From positions 1 through 37,375 of the forward strand of contig JAGAIZ010000056.1 of NCBI GenBank assembly GCA_017626325.1: 37,375 nucleotides of DNA. The letters run 5' to 3'. Origin of the DNA: Lachnospiraceae bacterium. GTDB taxonomy: Bacteria > Bacillota > Clostridia > Lachnospirales > Lachnospiraceae. This document shows positions 9,102 through 18,439 of the stretch, one piece after another (the stretch's first letter is position 1; each line of letters starts with the position of its first letter). A program made the position numbers and the translations under genes. Under the pieces are notes generated by a model. That model did no database searches. It saw only the letters and a program-made list of their open reading frames with translations, and was not told the DNA's origin.

Positions 9102-10292
9102 ATGAAAAAGAAAGTTTTAAGCGCTCTGATGAGCGTGACGATGGTAGCGGCTCTGCTTGCCGGATGCGGCAGCAGCGATTCCGCGACGACGACCACAACT
9201 GACACATCTGCAGCAACAGAAGAGGCAGCAGCAGAAGAAGAAGAAGCGCCCGCAGCAGACGATGCGGCAGATGCAGCGGCAGAGGAAGTAGCAGAGACAG
9301 TTTCCGGCGGCGGTAAGGTTGGCGTGGCAATGCCTACACAGTCTTCTGAGAGATGGATCAACGACGGCGCTAACATGAAAGACCAGTTAGAGAAGCTTGG
9401 TTACGAAGTAGACCTTCAGTACGCTGAGGATGATATCCAGATGCAGGTATCCCAGATCGAGAACATGATCGCATCCGGCGCTGACTGTCTGGTTATCGCA
9501 TCTATCGACTCTTCCGCACTTGTGAACGTAGAGGCACAGGCTAAGGAAGCGGGCATTCCGATTATCGCGTATGACCGTCTGCTGATGGATACAGATGCAG
9601 TTTCCTATTACGCAACCTTCGATAACAAGGGTGTTGGTACTGCAATCGCTAAGTATGTAGAAGAGAAGCTTGATCTTGCGAACGCAACAGAGTCCTATAC
9701 AATCGAGTTCTTCATGGGTTCTCCTGATGATAACAACGCTGTATTCTTATACAATGGTGTTATGGAAGTTCTTCAGCCGTATCTGGACAACGGTACACTG
9801 GTATGTAAGTCCGGCAGAACTTCTTTCGAAGATACCTGTATTTTAAGATGGTCCCAGGAGACAGCACAGCAGAACTGCGAGAACTATCTGACAGGTTTCT
9901 ATGCTGACGAAGACCTTGACATCTGTCTGACAGCGTTCGATGGTTTCGCATACGGCTGTAAGGCGGCTTTAGAGGGCGCAGGCTACACAGAAGATAACTG
10001 GCCGATCATTACAGGTCAGGACGCAGAGCTCATGGCTGTTAAGAATATCATTTCCGGCAAGCAGACAATGTCTATCTACAAAGACACACGTCTCCTGGCT
10101 GAGAAGTGCGTAACCATGGTTCAGGCAGTGCTGGAAGGCGGCAAGCCTGAGATCAACGACGAAGAGCAGTACAACAATGGCAAGATCGTAGTTCCTTCTT
10201 ACCTCTGCACACCTGTTGCGGTTGATAAAGACAACTATCAGGAAATTATCGTAGACGGCGGTTACTACACAGAAGAGCAGTTGGCTGAGTAA
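9102..10292 (+). CDS. chvE: Monosaccharide ABC transporter substrate-binding lipoprotein, ChvE-like
   Basis: This is a 396-residue lipoprotein. The signal peptide ends in lipobox LLAGC with the lipidated Cys at residue 22. A low-complexity Ala/Glu/Thr linker follows (about 23-68), then a type I periplasmic-binding fold starting at GKVGVAMPTQSSERW. That start, and IENMIASGADCLVIASIDSS, are characteristic of ChvE/MmsC-type multiple-monosaccharide-binding proteins, which bind arabinose, xylose, glucose or galactose. It would capture the sugar at the outer membrane face and pass it to the MmsA-MmsB pair encoded next. Placement inside the ara cluster with AraR-like operators points to L-arabinose. 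It starts at ATG 9102 with AGGGAGG upstream, and a terminator follows it, as for ytfQ. Confidence 0.9.
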   Translation: MKKKVLSALMSVTMVAALLAGCGSSDSATTTTTDTSAATEEAAAEEEEAPAADDAADAAAEEVAETVSGGGKVGVAMPTQSSERWINDGANMKDQLEKLGYEVDLQYAEDDIQMQVSQIENMIASGADCLVIASIDSSALVNVEAQAKEAGIPIIAYDRLLMDTDAVSYYATFDNKGVGTAIAKYVEEKLDLANATESYTIEFFMGSPDDNNAVFLYNGVMEVLQPYLDNGTLVCKSGRTSFEDTCILRWSQETAQQNCENYLTGFYADEDLDICLTAFDGFAYGCKAALEGAGYTEDNWPIITGQDAELMAVKNIISGKQTMSIYKDTRLLAEKCVTMVQAVLEGGKPEINDEEQYNNGKIVVPSYLCTPVAVDKDNYQEIIVDGGYYTEEQLAE

Positions 10293-10309
10293 TTCTGAGA
10301 AATGTAAGC

Positions 10310-10343
10310 AGGGTGGCACATGCTTGTTGCCACCCTCTTTTTT
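10310..10343 (+). terminator. Intercistronic terminator after chvE
   Basis: A 9-bp stem, AGGGTGGCA (10310-10318) with TGCCACCCT (10328-10336), is followed by CTTTTTT. It lies inside the importer operon between the binding protein and the ATPase, so partial termination would favour binding-protein synthesis. The ytfQ-ytfR gap has the same arrangement. Confidence 0.85.
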
Positions 10344-10405
10344 CCGAGAGAATCGGAAACCGTATGGGAATAGAGAAGAAATTATAGAGAAAAGGAGTTG
10401 GGGAA

Positions 10406-11965
10406 ATGTCGGATTACATCTTGGAAATGAACCACATTGTCAAAGAGTTTTCGGGCGTTCGGGCGCTGGATGATGTTAATCTGAAAGTGAAACGCGGCGA
10501 GATTCATGCCTTATGTGGTGAAAACGGAGCGGGTAAATCTACTCTGATGAACGTTTTGTCAGGAGTATACCCTCACGGTACTTATTCCGGCGACGTCGTG
10601 TACAAGGGAGAAACCTGTAAATTCCATAACCTGAAGGACAGTGAGGCCAAAGGCATCGTTATTATCCATCAGGAGTTGGCGCTCAGCCCGCTTCTTTCGG
10701 TGGCGGAGAACGTTTTCCTTGGAAACGAACAGTTATCCATGAAGGGCGTAATCGACTGGACGAAGACGAGACAGCGCGCGCAGGAAATGCTTGCTAAGGT
10801 AGGTCTGGAGCATGAGAATGTCAATGTGCCGGTCAATTCACTGGGCGTCGGCAAACAGCAGCTTATCGAGATTGCGAAGGCGATGGCGAAGAACGTGGAG
10901 CTTCTGATTCTGGATGAGCCTACGGCGGCTTTGAATGATGAAGAAAGCAAGAAGCTTCTGGATATTATGCTGGAGTTGAAGAAACAGGGTATTACCTGTA
11001 TCATCATCTCTCATAAGTTAAATGAGATTGAATACGTATCTGACGCGGTTACGATCATCCGTGACGGCAAGACGATCGAGACGCTTGTCAAGGGTGTGGA
11101 TGAGTTTACCGAGGATCGTGTTATCAAGGGTATGGTCGGACGTGAGATGACCAACCGTTATCCGGCCAGAGAAGGCGTGAAAATAGGCGATACGATTTTC
11201 GAGGTTCAGAACTGGAACGTATATCATCCCGATGACGCGGAACGTCAGATTTTGAAAGATATTAATATCAGTGTGAAAGCGGGCGAGGTAGTAGGGCTTG
11301 CGGGACTGATGGGCGCCGGGCGTACAGAGTTCGCCATGAGCGTATTCGGACACAGCTACGGACAGAAGATCTCCGGTACGGTGAAGATCAATGGCAAGGA
11401 AGTTCATATGAAGAATGTGAAGGACGCCATTGACAGTAAGCTGGCTTATGTGTCTGAGGACAGAAAGACCTATGGTCTGAACCTGATCGGAGAGATCAAG
11501 GAGAACATGACCATTGCGGCGCGTCCGAAATTCTTCTCCAAACACGGCATCATTAACAAGAACGATGAGATCGTGGCGGCGGAAGAGTATAAGAAGAGAA
11601 TTAATGTGAAAGCGAATTCCATCGAACAGGTAGTCGGCTCCCTGTCAGGCGGTAACCAGCAGAAGGTAGTCCTGGCGAAATGGATGCTGACCCAGCCGGA
11701 TGTATTAATCCTGGATGAGCCTACCCGTGGTATCGACGTAGGCGCGAAGTATGAGATTTATTGTGTCATCAACGATCTTGCCAAAGCGGGCAAGGCGGTC
11801 ATCGTTATTTCTTCGGAAATGCCGGAAATCATCGGTACTTGCGACAGAACTTACGTCATCAACGAGGGACAGATTGCCGGAGAGCTGAGCAAGGAAGAAC
11901 TGACACAGGAAAAGATTATGCAATGTATTATGGCTCATAATAGAAAGGGTGATGGAAATGAATGA
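10406..11965 (+). CDS. mmsA: Multiple-monosaccharide ABC transporter ATP-binding protein
   Basis: This 519-residue double ABC ATPase is of the MmsA/GguA type. Domain 1 has Walker [10 protein letters not shown] (about 38-46), [21 protein letters not shown] after it, and [12 protein letters not shown] as Walker B. Domain 2 has a GLMGAGRTE in place of a normal Walker A, a good LSGGNQQK signature and [11 protein letters not shown]. It energises uptake through MmsB. The start, ATG 10406, is preceded by AAAGGAG. The final codons overlap mmsB by 8 nt, the same overlap length as in ytfR-ytfT. The family call is firm. Arabinose as the main substrate comes from context. Confidence 0.92.
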   Translation: MSDYILEMNHIVKEFSGVRALDDVNLKVKRGEIHALCGENGAGKSTLMNVLSGVYPHGTYSGDVVYKGETCKFHNLKDSEAKGIVIIHQELALSPLLSVAENVFLGNEQLSMKGVIDWTKTRQRAQEMLAKVGLEHENVNVPVNSLGVGKQQLIEIAKAMAKNVELLILDEPTAALNDEESKKLLDIMLELKKQGITCIIISHKLNEIEYVSDAVTIIRDGKTIETLVKGVDEFTEDRVIKGMVGREMTNRYPAREGVKIGDTIFEVQNWNVYHPDDAERQILKDINISVKAGEVVGLAGLMGAGRTEFAMSVFGHSYGQKISGTVKINGKEVHMKNVKDAIDSKLAYVSEDRKTYGLNLIGEIKENMTIAARPKFFSKHGIINKNDEIVAAEEYKKRINVKANSIEQVVGSLSGGNQQKVVLAKWMLTQPDVLILDEPTRGIDVGAKYEIYCVINDLAKAGKAVIVISSEMPEIIGTCDRTYVINEGQIAGELSKEELTQEKIMQCIMAHNRKGDGNE

Positions 11966-13130
11966 TAAGAAAAAAGTAGTAAATCTTGACATGAAACAAT
12001 ATGGTATGTTTCTTGCTCTCATTGCAATTTATGTGATTTTTGCCATTATGACAGGGGGCAAGAACTTATCTCCGGCCAATATCAACAACCTGATTATGCA
12101 GAACGGATACGTTGTTATCCTGGCCATCGGTATGCTGTTATGCGTACTGACCGGTAACGTCGACCTGGGCGTAGGCTCTGTAGTAGCTCTTACCGGCGCT
12201 GCGGCAGGTATCATCATGGTAGATTACAAGATGAATATGTGGGTAGCGATTCTGGTTGCGCTCATCATCGGTCTTTTAGTAGGTATGTTCGCAGGCTTCT
12301 TCATTGCGTACCTGGGAATCCCGCCTTTCGTAGTAACGCTGGCTACGATGCTTATGGGACGTGGTCTTACATATACGCTTCTGCAGGCACAGACCAAAGG
12401 CCCCCTGCCGGATAACTATATTTACATAGGCGCAGGCTTCCTTCCTACGATTAAGATTAATATGGGCGAGGGCACGCTGGATCTTGTATGTATCATCGTA
12501 GCGGTCATTGCATCGGTTGCGCTGATTCTTTCCGAGATGAAGAGCATTGCGACGAAGAAGAAATATAATTTTGCAATCAATCCTGTTTGGCAGGTGGTTT
12601 TGAAGCTGGCAGTGATGCTTCTGATTATCTGGTTCTTCTTCTATAAGCTGGCTCGTTACAACGGACTTCCGTTCGTATTGGTTATCATGGTAGTGCTGAT
12701 TGCGTTATACGCTTTCATCACAAGCAAGGCAGTGGCAGGACGTCAGATTTACGCATTGGGCGGTAACAGAAAAGCGGCTAACCTGTCCGGTATTGATACG
12801 AATAAGGTATTCTTCTGGGTATACACTAACATGGGACTTCTCAGTGCGGTAGCAGGTATCGTCCTCTCAGCGCGTAACGCTTCCTCCACACCGAAGGCGG
12901 GCGACGGTTTCGAGATGGATGCCATCGCTTCCTGTTATATCGGCGGCGCTGCCGTAGCAGGTGGCGCGGGTACCATTGTAGGCGCGGTAATCGGAGCGTT
13001 TATCATGGGTATTCTGAACAATGGTATGTCCCTGTACGGATGGTCTACAGATATTCAGAAGATTGTAAAGGGCGCCGTGCTTCTGGGTGCTGTTACAGTA
13101 GACGTATTATCTAAGAGAAAGAAAGGATAA
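11958..13130 (+). CDS. mmsB: Multiple-monosaccharide ABC transporter permease
   Basis: This is a CUT2 permease of about 390 residues with roughly ten to eleven hydrophobic segments. The conserved [20 protein letters not shown] lies near residues 55-75, and [20 protein letters not shown] lies near residues 315-335. It is longer than YtfT or YjfF because of an extra central stretch, as usual for MmsB/GguB, and probably works as a homodimer since no second permease is present. ATG 11958 is preferred because AAAGGGTG lies about six bases upstream; ATG 11952 and GTG 11949 leave no room for a ribosome binding site. A terminator follows. Confidence 0.9.
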   Translation: MNDKKKVVNLDMKQYGMFLALIAIYVIFAIMTGGKNLSPANINNLIMQNGYVVILAIGMLLCVLTGNVDLGVGSVVALTGAAAGIIMVDYKMNMWVAILVALIIGLLVGMFAGFFIAYLGIPPFVVTLATMLMGRGLTYTLLQAQTKGPLPDNYIYIGAGFLPTIKINMGEGTLDLVCIIVAVIASVALILSEMKSIATKKKYNFAINPVWQVVLKLAVMLLIIWFFFYKLARYNGLPFVLVIMVVLIALYAFITSKAVAGRQIYALGGNRKAANLSGIDTNKVFFWVYTNMGLLSAVAGIVLSARNASSTPKAGDGFEMDAIASCYIGGAAVAGGAGTIVGAVIGAFIMGILNNGMSLYGWSTDIQKIVKGAVLLGAVTVDVLSKRKKG

Positions 13131-13154
13131 GAGAAATTTTATCTGCTGAAATGG

Positions 13155-13182
13155 GGCTGCCTTATTGTTGGGCGGCCTCTTT
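13155..13182 (+). terminator. Terminator after mmsB
   Basis: GGCTGCC (13155-13161) pairs with GGCGGCC (13171-13177), including one G-U pair, and is followed by TCTTTT. The loop TTATTGTTG contains the probable -35 box of araR, so the end of one unit and the start of the next are interlocked. Confidence 0.65.
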
Positions 13183-13193
13183 TGGTATATAAT
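13165..13193 (+). promoter_or_regulatory. Candidate araR promoter
   Basis: TTGTTG (13165-13170) and TATAAT (13188-13193) are spaced by 17 nt. Just downstream, CAGAACG occurs twice (13200-13206 and 13210-13216) around TTG, a possible regulatory direct repeat. No TTGTAC-type palindrome is evident before araR itself. Confidence 0.55.
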
Positions 13194-13299
13194 GTATTAC
13201 AGAACGTTGCAGAACGCTTTGGGATATGGTGAAATTGCACAATAGAATAGTATTCCGTAGAAGGCGGAAAGAGTAATGAAGGATAAGGGAGATACGCCG

Positions 13300-14379
13300 A
13301 TGGACAAGGCAAGGCCTAAATATTTGGAGCTGGTAGAGTGGATCAACGGGCAGATTCAGGATAAGAAGCTGGCTGCGGGCCAGAAGATGTACTCGGAGAA
13401 TGAACTGAAAGAAATGTTCGGCGTGAGCAGACAGACGGTCAGACATGCAATCAGCGTATTGGAACAGGACGGTATTATCCGCAGAGTGCAGGGCAGCGGC
13501 ACATATATCAATGACAACCGGCTGGCGAACCTGGCGAAGCGGATGCGGGTATCCGTGGTGACCACATATGTGGACGGTTATATTTTTCCGAGGACCATAC
13601 AGGGAATAGAGAGCGTATTGCTGGAAATGGGATATTCCGTGCAGATTGCTTTCACCAACAACCAGAACGGCAGGGAGAGAACCATTCTGGAGGACATTAT
13701 CAGCAGAGACGAAGTGGCGGGAATTATTATGGAGACGACCAAGAGCGGTATCCCCAATCCCAATCTTCATCTGTATCAGGAGATCCGCAAGAGACGGATT
13801 CCTATTCTCTTCATTAACAGCTACTATCCGCAGTTGAAGATTCCCCATGTGTCCATCAATGACCGCATGGCGGGCTGGAAGATGACCAGATATCTGATTT
13901 CCAGAGGACATAAGCGGATCGGCGGTATCTTCAAGCTGGACGACGGGCAGGGGCGGCTTCGGTATTCGGGTTATATCGACGCTATGCTTGACGCGGGGCT
14001 TGAGGTGGACGACGGGCGGATCCTGTGGGTGGACACGGAGGATGTGAAGCATCTGGAGAAGCTGACGGAGAAAATACTGGATCGTTTTAAGGACTGTACA
14101 GGGGTCTTCTGCTATAACGACGAGGTGGCTTTCGGTTTGCTTGACGTTTTCAAGAAAGCCGGAATCAAAGTGCCGGCGGATATTTCCGTCGTGGGCGTGG
14201 ACGATTCGGAGCTGGCGGTTCTGGGCGAGGTAGGGATTACTTCCGCGCCGCATCCTATGGAGCGGCTGGGGCAGAAGGCGGCGCAGAATCTGCTGCGTAT
14301 GATCAAGGATCCGTATTTTGACGCGAACTATGAATTCGATGTGGATATTGTGCAGAGGGAGTCGGTCAGGAAGCTATAA
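13300..14379 (+). CDS. araR: GntR/LacI hybrid transcriptional regulator, AraR family
   Basis: This regulator has about 359 residues. A GntR-type winged helix (about residues 5-72: SENELKEMFGVSRQTVRHAI, then a GSGTYI wing) is fused to a LacI/type I binding-protein sensor domain (about 88-359). That combination, uncommon outside AraR, and its place among arabinose genes identify it. In B. subtilis AraR represses ara genes and is released by L-arabinose. ATG 13300 has AAGGGAG (13285-13291) eight bases upstream and gives an N-terminus resembling B. subtilis AraR. In-frame ATG 13276 would add eight residues and has a weaker site. It is transcribed toward araA. Palindromes like the known AraR operator lie before araA and chvE. 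Confidence 0.88.
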   Translation: MDKARPKYLELVEWINGQIQDKKLAAGQKMYSENELKEMFGVSRQTVRHAISVLEQDGIIRRVQGSGTYINDNRLANLAKRMRVSVVTTYVDGYIFPRTIQGIESVLLEMGYSVQIAFTNNQNGRERTILEDIISRDEVAGIIMETTKSGIPNPNLHLYQEIRKRRIPILFINSYYPQLKIPHVSINDRMAGWKMTRYLISRGHKRIGGIFKLDDGQGRLRYSGYIDAMLDAGLEVDDGRILWVDTEDVKHLEKLTEKILDRFKDCTGVFCYNDEVAFGLLDVFKKAGIKVPADISVVGVDDSELAVLGEVGITSAPHPMERLGQKAAQNLLRMIKDPYFDANYEFDVDIVQRESVRKL

Positions 14380-14418
14380 AGCCACGCGGATGCGTTAAAA
14401 GTTTTCTTTGTGTACAAC

Positions 14419-14448
14419 TTGCAAAATTGTACGTACAAGTGGTAGAAT
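14419..14448 (+). promoter_or_regulatory. araA promoter with AraR operator in its spacer
   Basis: TTGCAA (14419-14424) and TAGAAT (14443-14448) are 18 nt apart. The spacer contains TTGTACGTACAA (14427-14438), a perfect 12-bp palindrome identical to the core of the B. subtilis AraR operator as I recall it. A repressor bound there would directly block RNA polymerase. Confidence 0.75.
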
Positions 14449-14504
14449 TTTTTATAACAGGAACGAAAGTAATTTGTGAAGAATATTAGAATTTTTGGCA
14501 AAAG

Positions 14505-14519
14505 TTGTATGATGTACAA
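14505..14519. promoter_or_regulatory. Second candidate AraR operator before araA
   Basis: TTGTATGATGTACAA has 5-bp arms, TTGTA and TACAA, around 5 nt. Its centre is about 80 nt downstream of the first operator's centre. Paired operators with DNA looping are known for AraR. The following AAGTTGC also appears in the chvE leader at 9059-9065. Confidence 0.55.
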
Positions 14520-14560
14520 GTTGCTCGGACAAAAAATATATAATACATGGAGGGTAAAGA

Positions 14561-16057
14561 ATGAACGCAGTAAAGAATTACAAGTTTTGGTTCTGCACAG
14601 GATCTCAGGATCTGTACGGAGATGAGTGCTTAAGAAAGGTAGCGGAGCACTCTGCTAAAATCGTGGAAGGATTAAACGCTTCCGGCAATCTTCCTTTTGA
14701 GGTTGTATTGAAACCTACCTTGATCAGCCAGGCATCTATCCGTCAGACGTTCAACGATGCGAACAACGATCCCGATTGTGCGGGCGTTATCACATGGATG
14801 CACACTTTCTCACCTGCCAAGATGTGGATTCTTGGATTAAAAGAGTACAAGAAACCGCTGTGCCATTTACATACGCAGTTCAACGAAGAGATCCCTTACG
14901 ATACCATCGATATGGATTTCATGAATGAGAACCAGTCCGCGCACGGCGACAGAGAGTACGGCCATATCGTAAGCCGTATGGGTATCGAGAGAAAGATTAT
15001 CGTAGGACACTGGGCGAACGACAGCGTTCAGAAGCAGCTTGGAAGCTGGATGAGAACAGCGATCGGCGTAATCGAGTCTTCCCATATCCGCGTATGCCGT
15101 TTCGGCGATAACATGAACAACGTAGCCGTAACAGAGGGCGATAAGGTAGAAGCACAGATTAAGTTCGGCTGGGAAATCGATCATTACTGTGTCAACGATC
15201 TGGTAGATTATGTAGACGCGGTTCCGCAGGGCGACGTGGACGCGCTGGTTGAGGAATACTACAGCAAATATAAGATTATCGACGAAGGCAGAGATTTAGA
15301 CGAATTCAAGAAACATGTAGCCGTACAGGCACAGCAGGAAATCGGTATTGAGAAATTCCTGGTAGACAATAACTATCATGCGGTAGTAACGCATTTCGGT
15401 ATGCTGGGCGGCTTGAAGCAGCTTCCGGGTCTGTCCATCCAGAGACTGATGGAGAAGGGCTATGGCTTCGGCGCAGAGGGCGACTGGAAGGTAGCGGCTA
15501 TGGTTCGCCTGATGAAATTAATGACCTCCGGTATGAAGGAAGCCAAGGGTACTTCCATGATGGAGGATTACACTTACAATTTAGTACCCGGCAAAGAGGG
15601 TATCTTACAGGCGCATATGTTAGAGGTATGTCCTTCCGTGGCTGACGGCGAAATCGGCATCAAGGTATGTCCGCTGTCCATGGGTAACAGAGAGGATCCC
15701 GCCCGTCTGGTATTTACATCCAAGACCGGTCCTGCGGTAGCCTGCTCCTTAGTGGATCTTGGTACAAGATTCAGACTCTTAATCAATGCGGTTGACTGTA
15801 AGAAGGTAGAGAAGCCGATGCCGAAGCTTCCGGTTGGTACGGCGTTCTGGACGCCCCAGCCTAATATGGAGATCGGCGCGACAGCATGGATTCTGGCAGG
15901 CGGCGCGCATCATACGGCATTCTCCTACGACCTGACCGTAGACCAGATGGTAGACTGGGCGGCAGCAATGGGAATCGAGAGCGTAGTGATCGATAAAGAT
16001 ACAACCATCCGCGACTTCAAGAACGAGTTGAGATGGAATGAGGCGGCATACCGCTAA
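14561..16057 (+). CDS. araA: L-arabinose isomerase
   Basis: This cytoplasmic enzyme interconverts L-arabinose and L-ribulose, the first catabolic step, and uses Mn2+. The protein is 498 residues, the usual length. Family signatures include FWFCTGSQDLYGDECL at the N-terminus, VITWMHTFSPAKMWI near residue 75, and FGAEGDWKVAAMVR near residue 305, which holds an active-site Glu. The C-terminal AGGAHHTAFSY carries a metal-binding His. The start is ATG 14561 with GGAGGG about nine bases upstream. It opens an operon with kinase, epimerase, transketolase and rpe genes under an AraR-type promoter. Confidence 0.97.
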   Translation: MNAVKNYKFWFCTGSQDLYGDECLRKVAEHSAKIVEGLNASGNLPFEVVLKPTLISQASIRQTFNDANNDPDCAGVITWMHTFSPAKMWILGLKEYKKPLCHLHTQFNEEIPYDTIDMDFMNENQSAHGDREYGHIVSRMGIERKIIVGHWANDSVQKQLGSWMRTAIGVIESSHIRVCRFGDNMNNVAVTEGDKVEAQIKFGWEIDHYCVNDLVDYVDAVPQGDVDALVEEYYSKYKIIDEGRDLDEFKKHVAVQAQQEIGIEKFLVDNNYHAVVTHFGMLGGLKQLPGLSIQRLMEKGYGFGAEGDWKVAAMVRLMKLMTSGMKEAKGTSMMEDYTYNLVPGKEGILQAHMLEVCPSVADGEIGIKVCPLSMGNREDPARLVFTSKTGPAVACSLVDLGTRFRLLINAVDCKKVEKPMPKLPVGTAFWTPQPNMEIGATAWILAGGAHHTAFSYDLTVDQMVDWAAAMGIESVVIDKDTTIRDFKNELRWNEAAYR

Positions 16058-16088
16058 TAAGGTAAAATAACAGAAAACGGAGGTAGCT

Positions 16089-17675
16089 ATGGGAGCAAAA
16101 GAATGTATTGCAAATGGCAAGTCGGTGCTGGGTATTGAGTTCGGTTCTACAAGAATCAAAGCGGTTCTGGTAGACGAGAACAATAAGCCTGTCGCGTCCG
16201 GCGCGCATGATTGGGAGAACAGACTGGAGAATGGTATCTGGACCTACAGCCTGGACGATATCTGGACAGGACTTCAGGACTGTTATAAGAAGCTGGCAGA
16301 AGATGTGGAAGCGCAGTACGGCGAGAAACTGACGAAGATTGGCGCGATTGGTTTCAGCGCGATGATGCATGGTTATATGGCGTTTAACGAGAAAGATGAG
16401 CTGATGGTTCCTTTCCGTACCTGGAGAAATACCATCACAGAGGAAGCTTCCACGAAGCTGACAGAGCTGTTCCAGTATCATATTCCGCAGAGATGGACGA
16501 TTGCCCATCTGTACCAGGCAATCTTAAACGGCGAGGAGCATGTGGCTGACCTGAAATTCGTGATCACGCTGGCAGGCTATATTCACTGGCAGCTGACGGG
16601 ACAGAAAGTGGTAGGCGTAGGCGAGGCTTCCGGTATGTTCCCGATTGATATCGCGACAGGACAGTTCAACGAGAGAATGATCGCACAGTTTGATGAACTG
16701 ACAGCGGGCAAGTACGGCTGGAAGTTACAAGACGTTCTTCCGGCTGTATACACCGCGGGACAGCAGGCAGGTACGCTGACGGCAGAGGGCGCGAAACTGT
16801 TAGACCCGACAGGAACGCTCCAGGCAGGCGTCCCGGTATGTCCTCCCGAGGGCGACGCGGGAACCGGTATGGCGGCGACCAATAGCGTAGCGCAGAGAAC
16901 GGGTAACGTATCTGCCGGAACCAGCGTATTTGGCATGATTGTATTAGAGAAAGAGTTAGCTAAGGTTCATGATGAAATCGATCTGGTAACGACACCGGAC
17001 GGCAGTCTGGTTGCGATGGTGCATTGCAACAACTGTACTTCCGATTTGAACGCATGGGTGAACCTGTTCAAAGAATATTCTGAAGTCATGGGTATGAAGG
17101 TAGACATGAACGAGCTGTACGGTAATCTCTACCGCAAGGCGCTTGAAGGCGACGATGACTGCGGCGGCCTGCTGGCATACAATTATTTCTCCGGCGAGCA
17201 TGTAACAGGCTTTAATGAGGGACGTCCGTTATTCGTTCGTACACCGGACGCGAACTTCAACCTTGCCAACTTCATGAGAGTACACCTTTTCACAGCGCTG
17301 GGCGCACTTAAGACAGGTCTGGATATCCTGTTAAAGGAAGAGGGCGTGCAGGTAGATGAAATCTTAGGACACGGCGGCCTGTTCAAGACCAAGGGAGTAG
17401 GACAGAGCATTCTGGCGGCTGCTATTGACGCGCCGGTAAGCGTTATGGCGACGGCAGGAGAAGGCGGCGCATGGGGTATCGCGCTTCTTGCTTCCTATAT
17501 GATCAACAAGGAAGAGGGAGAGAGCCTGGCCGCATTCCTTGACAGCAAGGTATTCGCGGGACAGAAGGGTGAGAAGCTCGATCCGGTAGCCAAGGATGTG
17601 AAGGGCTTCGACGATTTCATGAAGCGTTACAGCGCAGGACTCGCGATTGAGAGAGCGGCTGTAGAGAATCTGTAA
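16089..17675 (+). CDS. FGGY-family carbohydrate kinase, probable L-ribulokinase
   Basis: This 528-residue FGGY sugar kinase probably phosphorylates L-ribulose to L-ribulose-5-phosphate. The N-terminal ATPase-fold motif [17 protein letters not shown] lies at about residues 13-29. A glycine-rich [12 protein letters not shown] is near residue 280, and the C-terminal FGGY domain contains [18 protein letters not shown] near residue 427. It does not look like the classical AraB of E. coli or B. subtilis and is nearer to xylulokinase-type FGGY proteins. Its place between araA and araD makes ribulokinase the natural role, because no other kinase is in the operon. The start follows GGAGG. Substrate is inferred from context; the family is certain. 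Confidence 0.85.
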   Translation: MGAKECIANGKSVLGIEFGSTRIKAVLVDENNKPVASGAHDWENRLENGIWTYSLDDIWTGLQDCYKKLAEDVEAQYGEKLTKIGAIGFSAMMHGYMAFNEKDELMVPFRTWRNTITEEASTKLTELFQYHIPQRWTIAHLYQAILNGEEHVADLKFVITLAGYIHWQLTGQKVVGVGEASGMFPIDIATGQFNERMIAQFDELTAGKYGWKLQDVLPAVYTAGQQAGTLTAEGAKLLDPTGTLQAGVPVCPPEGDAGTGMAATNSVAQRTGNVSAGTSVFGMIVLEKELAKVHDEIDLVTTPDGSLVAMVHCNNCTSDLNAWVNLFKEYSEVMGMKVDMNELYGNLYRKALEGDDDCGGLLAYNYFSGEHVTGFNEGRPLFVRTPDANFNLANFMRVHLFTALGALKTGLDILLKEEGVQVDEILGHGGLFKTKGVGQSILAAAIDAPVSVMATAGEGGAWGIALLASYMINKEEGESLAAFLDSKVFAGQKGEKLDPVAKDVKGFDDFMKRYSAGLAIERAAVENL

Positions 17676-17713
17676 GAGAATGCTTCGGAAAAAGATGAAT
17701 GAGAGGAATTAAG

Positions 17714-18412
17714 ATGTTAGAAGAATTAAAGAAACGTGTTTACGAAGCGAATATGCTTCTTCCGAAATACGGACTGGTTACTTTTACATGGGGTAATGTC
17801 AGCGAGATTGACCGCGAGAGCGGGATCTTTGCGATCAAGCCAAGCGGCGTGGATTATGATAAGCTGACGCCGGACGATATGGTGCTTATGGATCTGGAAG
17901 GCAATAAGGTAGAGGGGAAGTACAATCCTTCTTCCGACACACCGACCCATCTGGAACTGTACAAGGCGTTTCCTGAAATCGGCGGTGTGGTACATACCCA
18001 TTCTTCCTATGCTACAAGCTGGGCGCAGGCAGGCAGAGGAATTCCCTGCTACGGAACGACCCACGCGGATTATATCTATGGCGAAGTACCCTGCTTAAGA
18101 TGTCTGACGAAGGAAGAGATCGAGGATGCTTACGAGAAGAACACCGGACTTCTGATCGTCGATGCATTCAAGAAGATGGATAAGGAAATCATGGCGGTTC
18201 CCGCTGTGCTGTGCAAGAACCATGGTCCTTTTGCATGGGGTAAGAACGGTAACGATGCCGTTCACAATGCGGTTGTGTTGGAGGAAGTGGCTAAGATGGC
18301 CTACCGTGCGGAGACGATTAATCCCCGTATCCAGCCCGCGCCCCAGGAATTACAGGATAAGCATTACTACAGGAAGCATGGCGCAAATGCTTACTATGGA
18401 CAGGGTAACTAA
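17714..18412 (+). CDS. araD: L-ribulose-5-phosphate 4-epimerase
   Basis: This 232-residue class II aldolase-fold enzyme turns L-ribulose-5-phosphate into D-xylulose-5-phosphate in the cytoplasm. Seen in order are LVTFTWGNVSEIDRE (about 22-36), IKPSGVDYDKL, SSDTPTHLELY, the zinc-binding VVHTHSSYATSWAQAGR (about 94-110) and the C-terminal KNHGPFAWG. Length and motifs are normal for AraD. ATG 17714 follows AGAGGAAT at a good distance; the frame is open five codons further upstream, but no better start is there. It lies 38 nt after the kinase and 27 nt before the transketolase half. Confidence 0.96.
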   Translation: MLEELKKRVYEANMLLPKYGLVTFTWGNVSEIDRESGIFAIKPSGVDYDKLTPDDMVLMDLEGNKVEGKYNPSSDTPTHLELYKAFPEIGGVVHTHSSYATSWAQAGRGIPCYGTTHADYIYGEVPCLRCLTKEEIEDAYEKNTGLLIVDAFKKMDKEIMAVPAVLCKNHGPFAWGKNGNDAVHNAVVLEEVAKMAYRAETINPRIQPAPQELQDKHYYRKHGANAYYGQGN

Positions 18413-18439
18413 TAAAATTAAAATATATGGAGGTTTGCG

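Noticed and set aside
13162-14253. Long minus-strand open frame (363 codons) opposite araR
   Set aside because: Antisense shadow of a clear regulator gene, with no family motif and no ribosome binding site.
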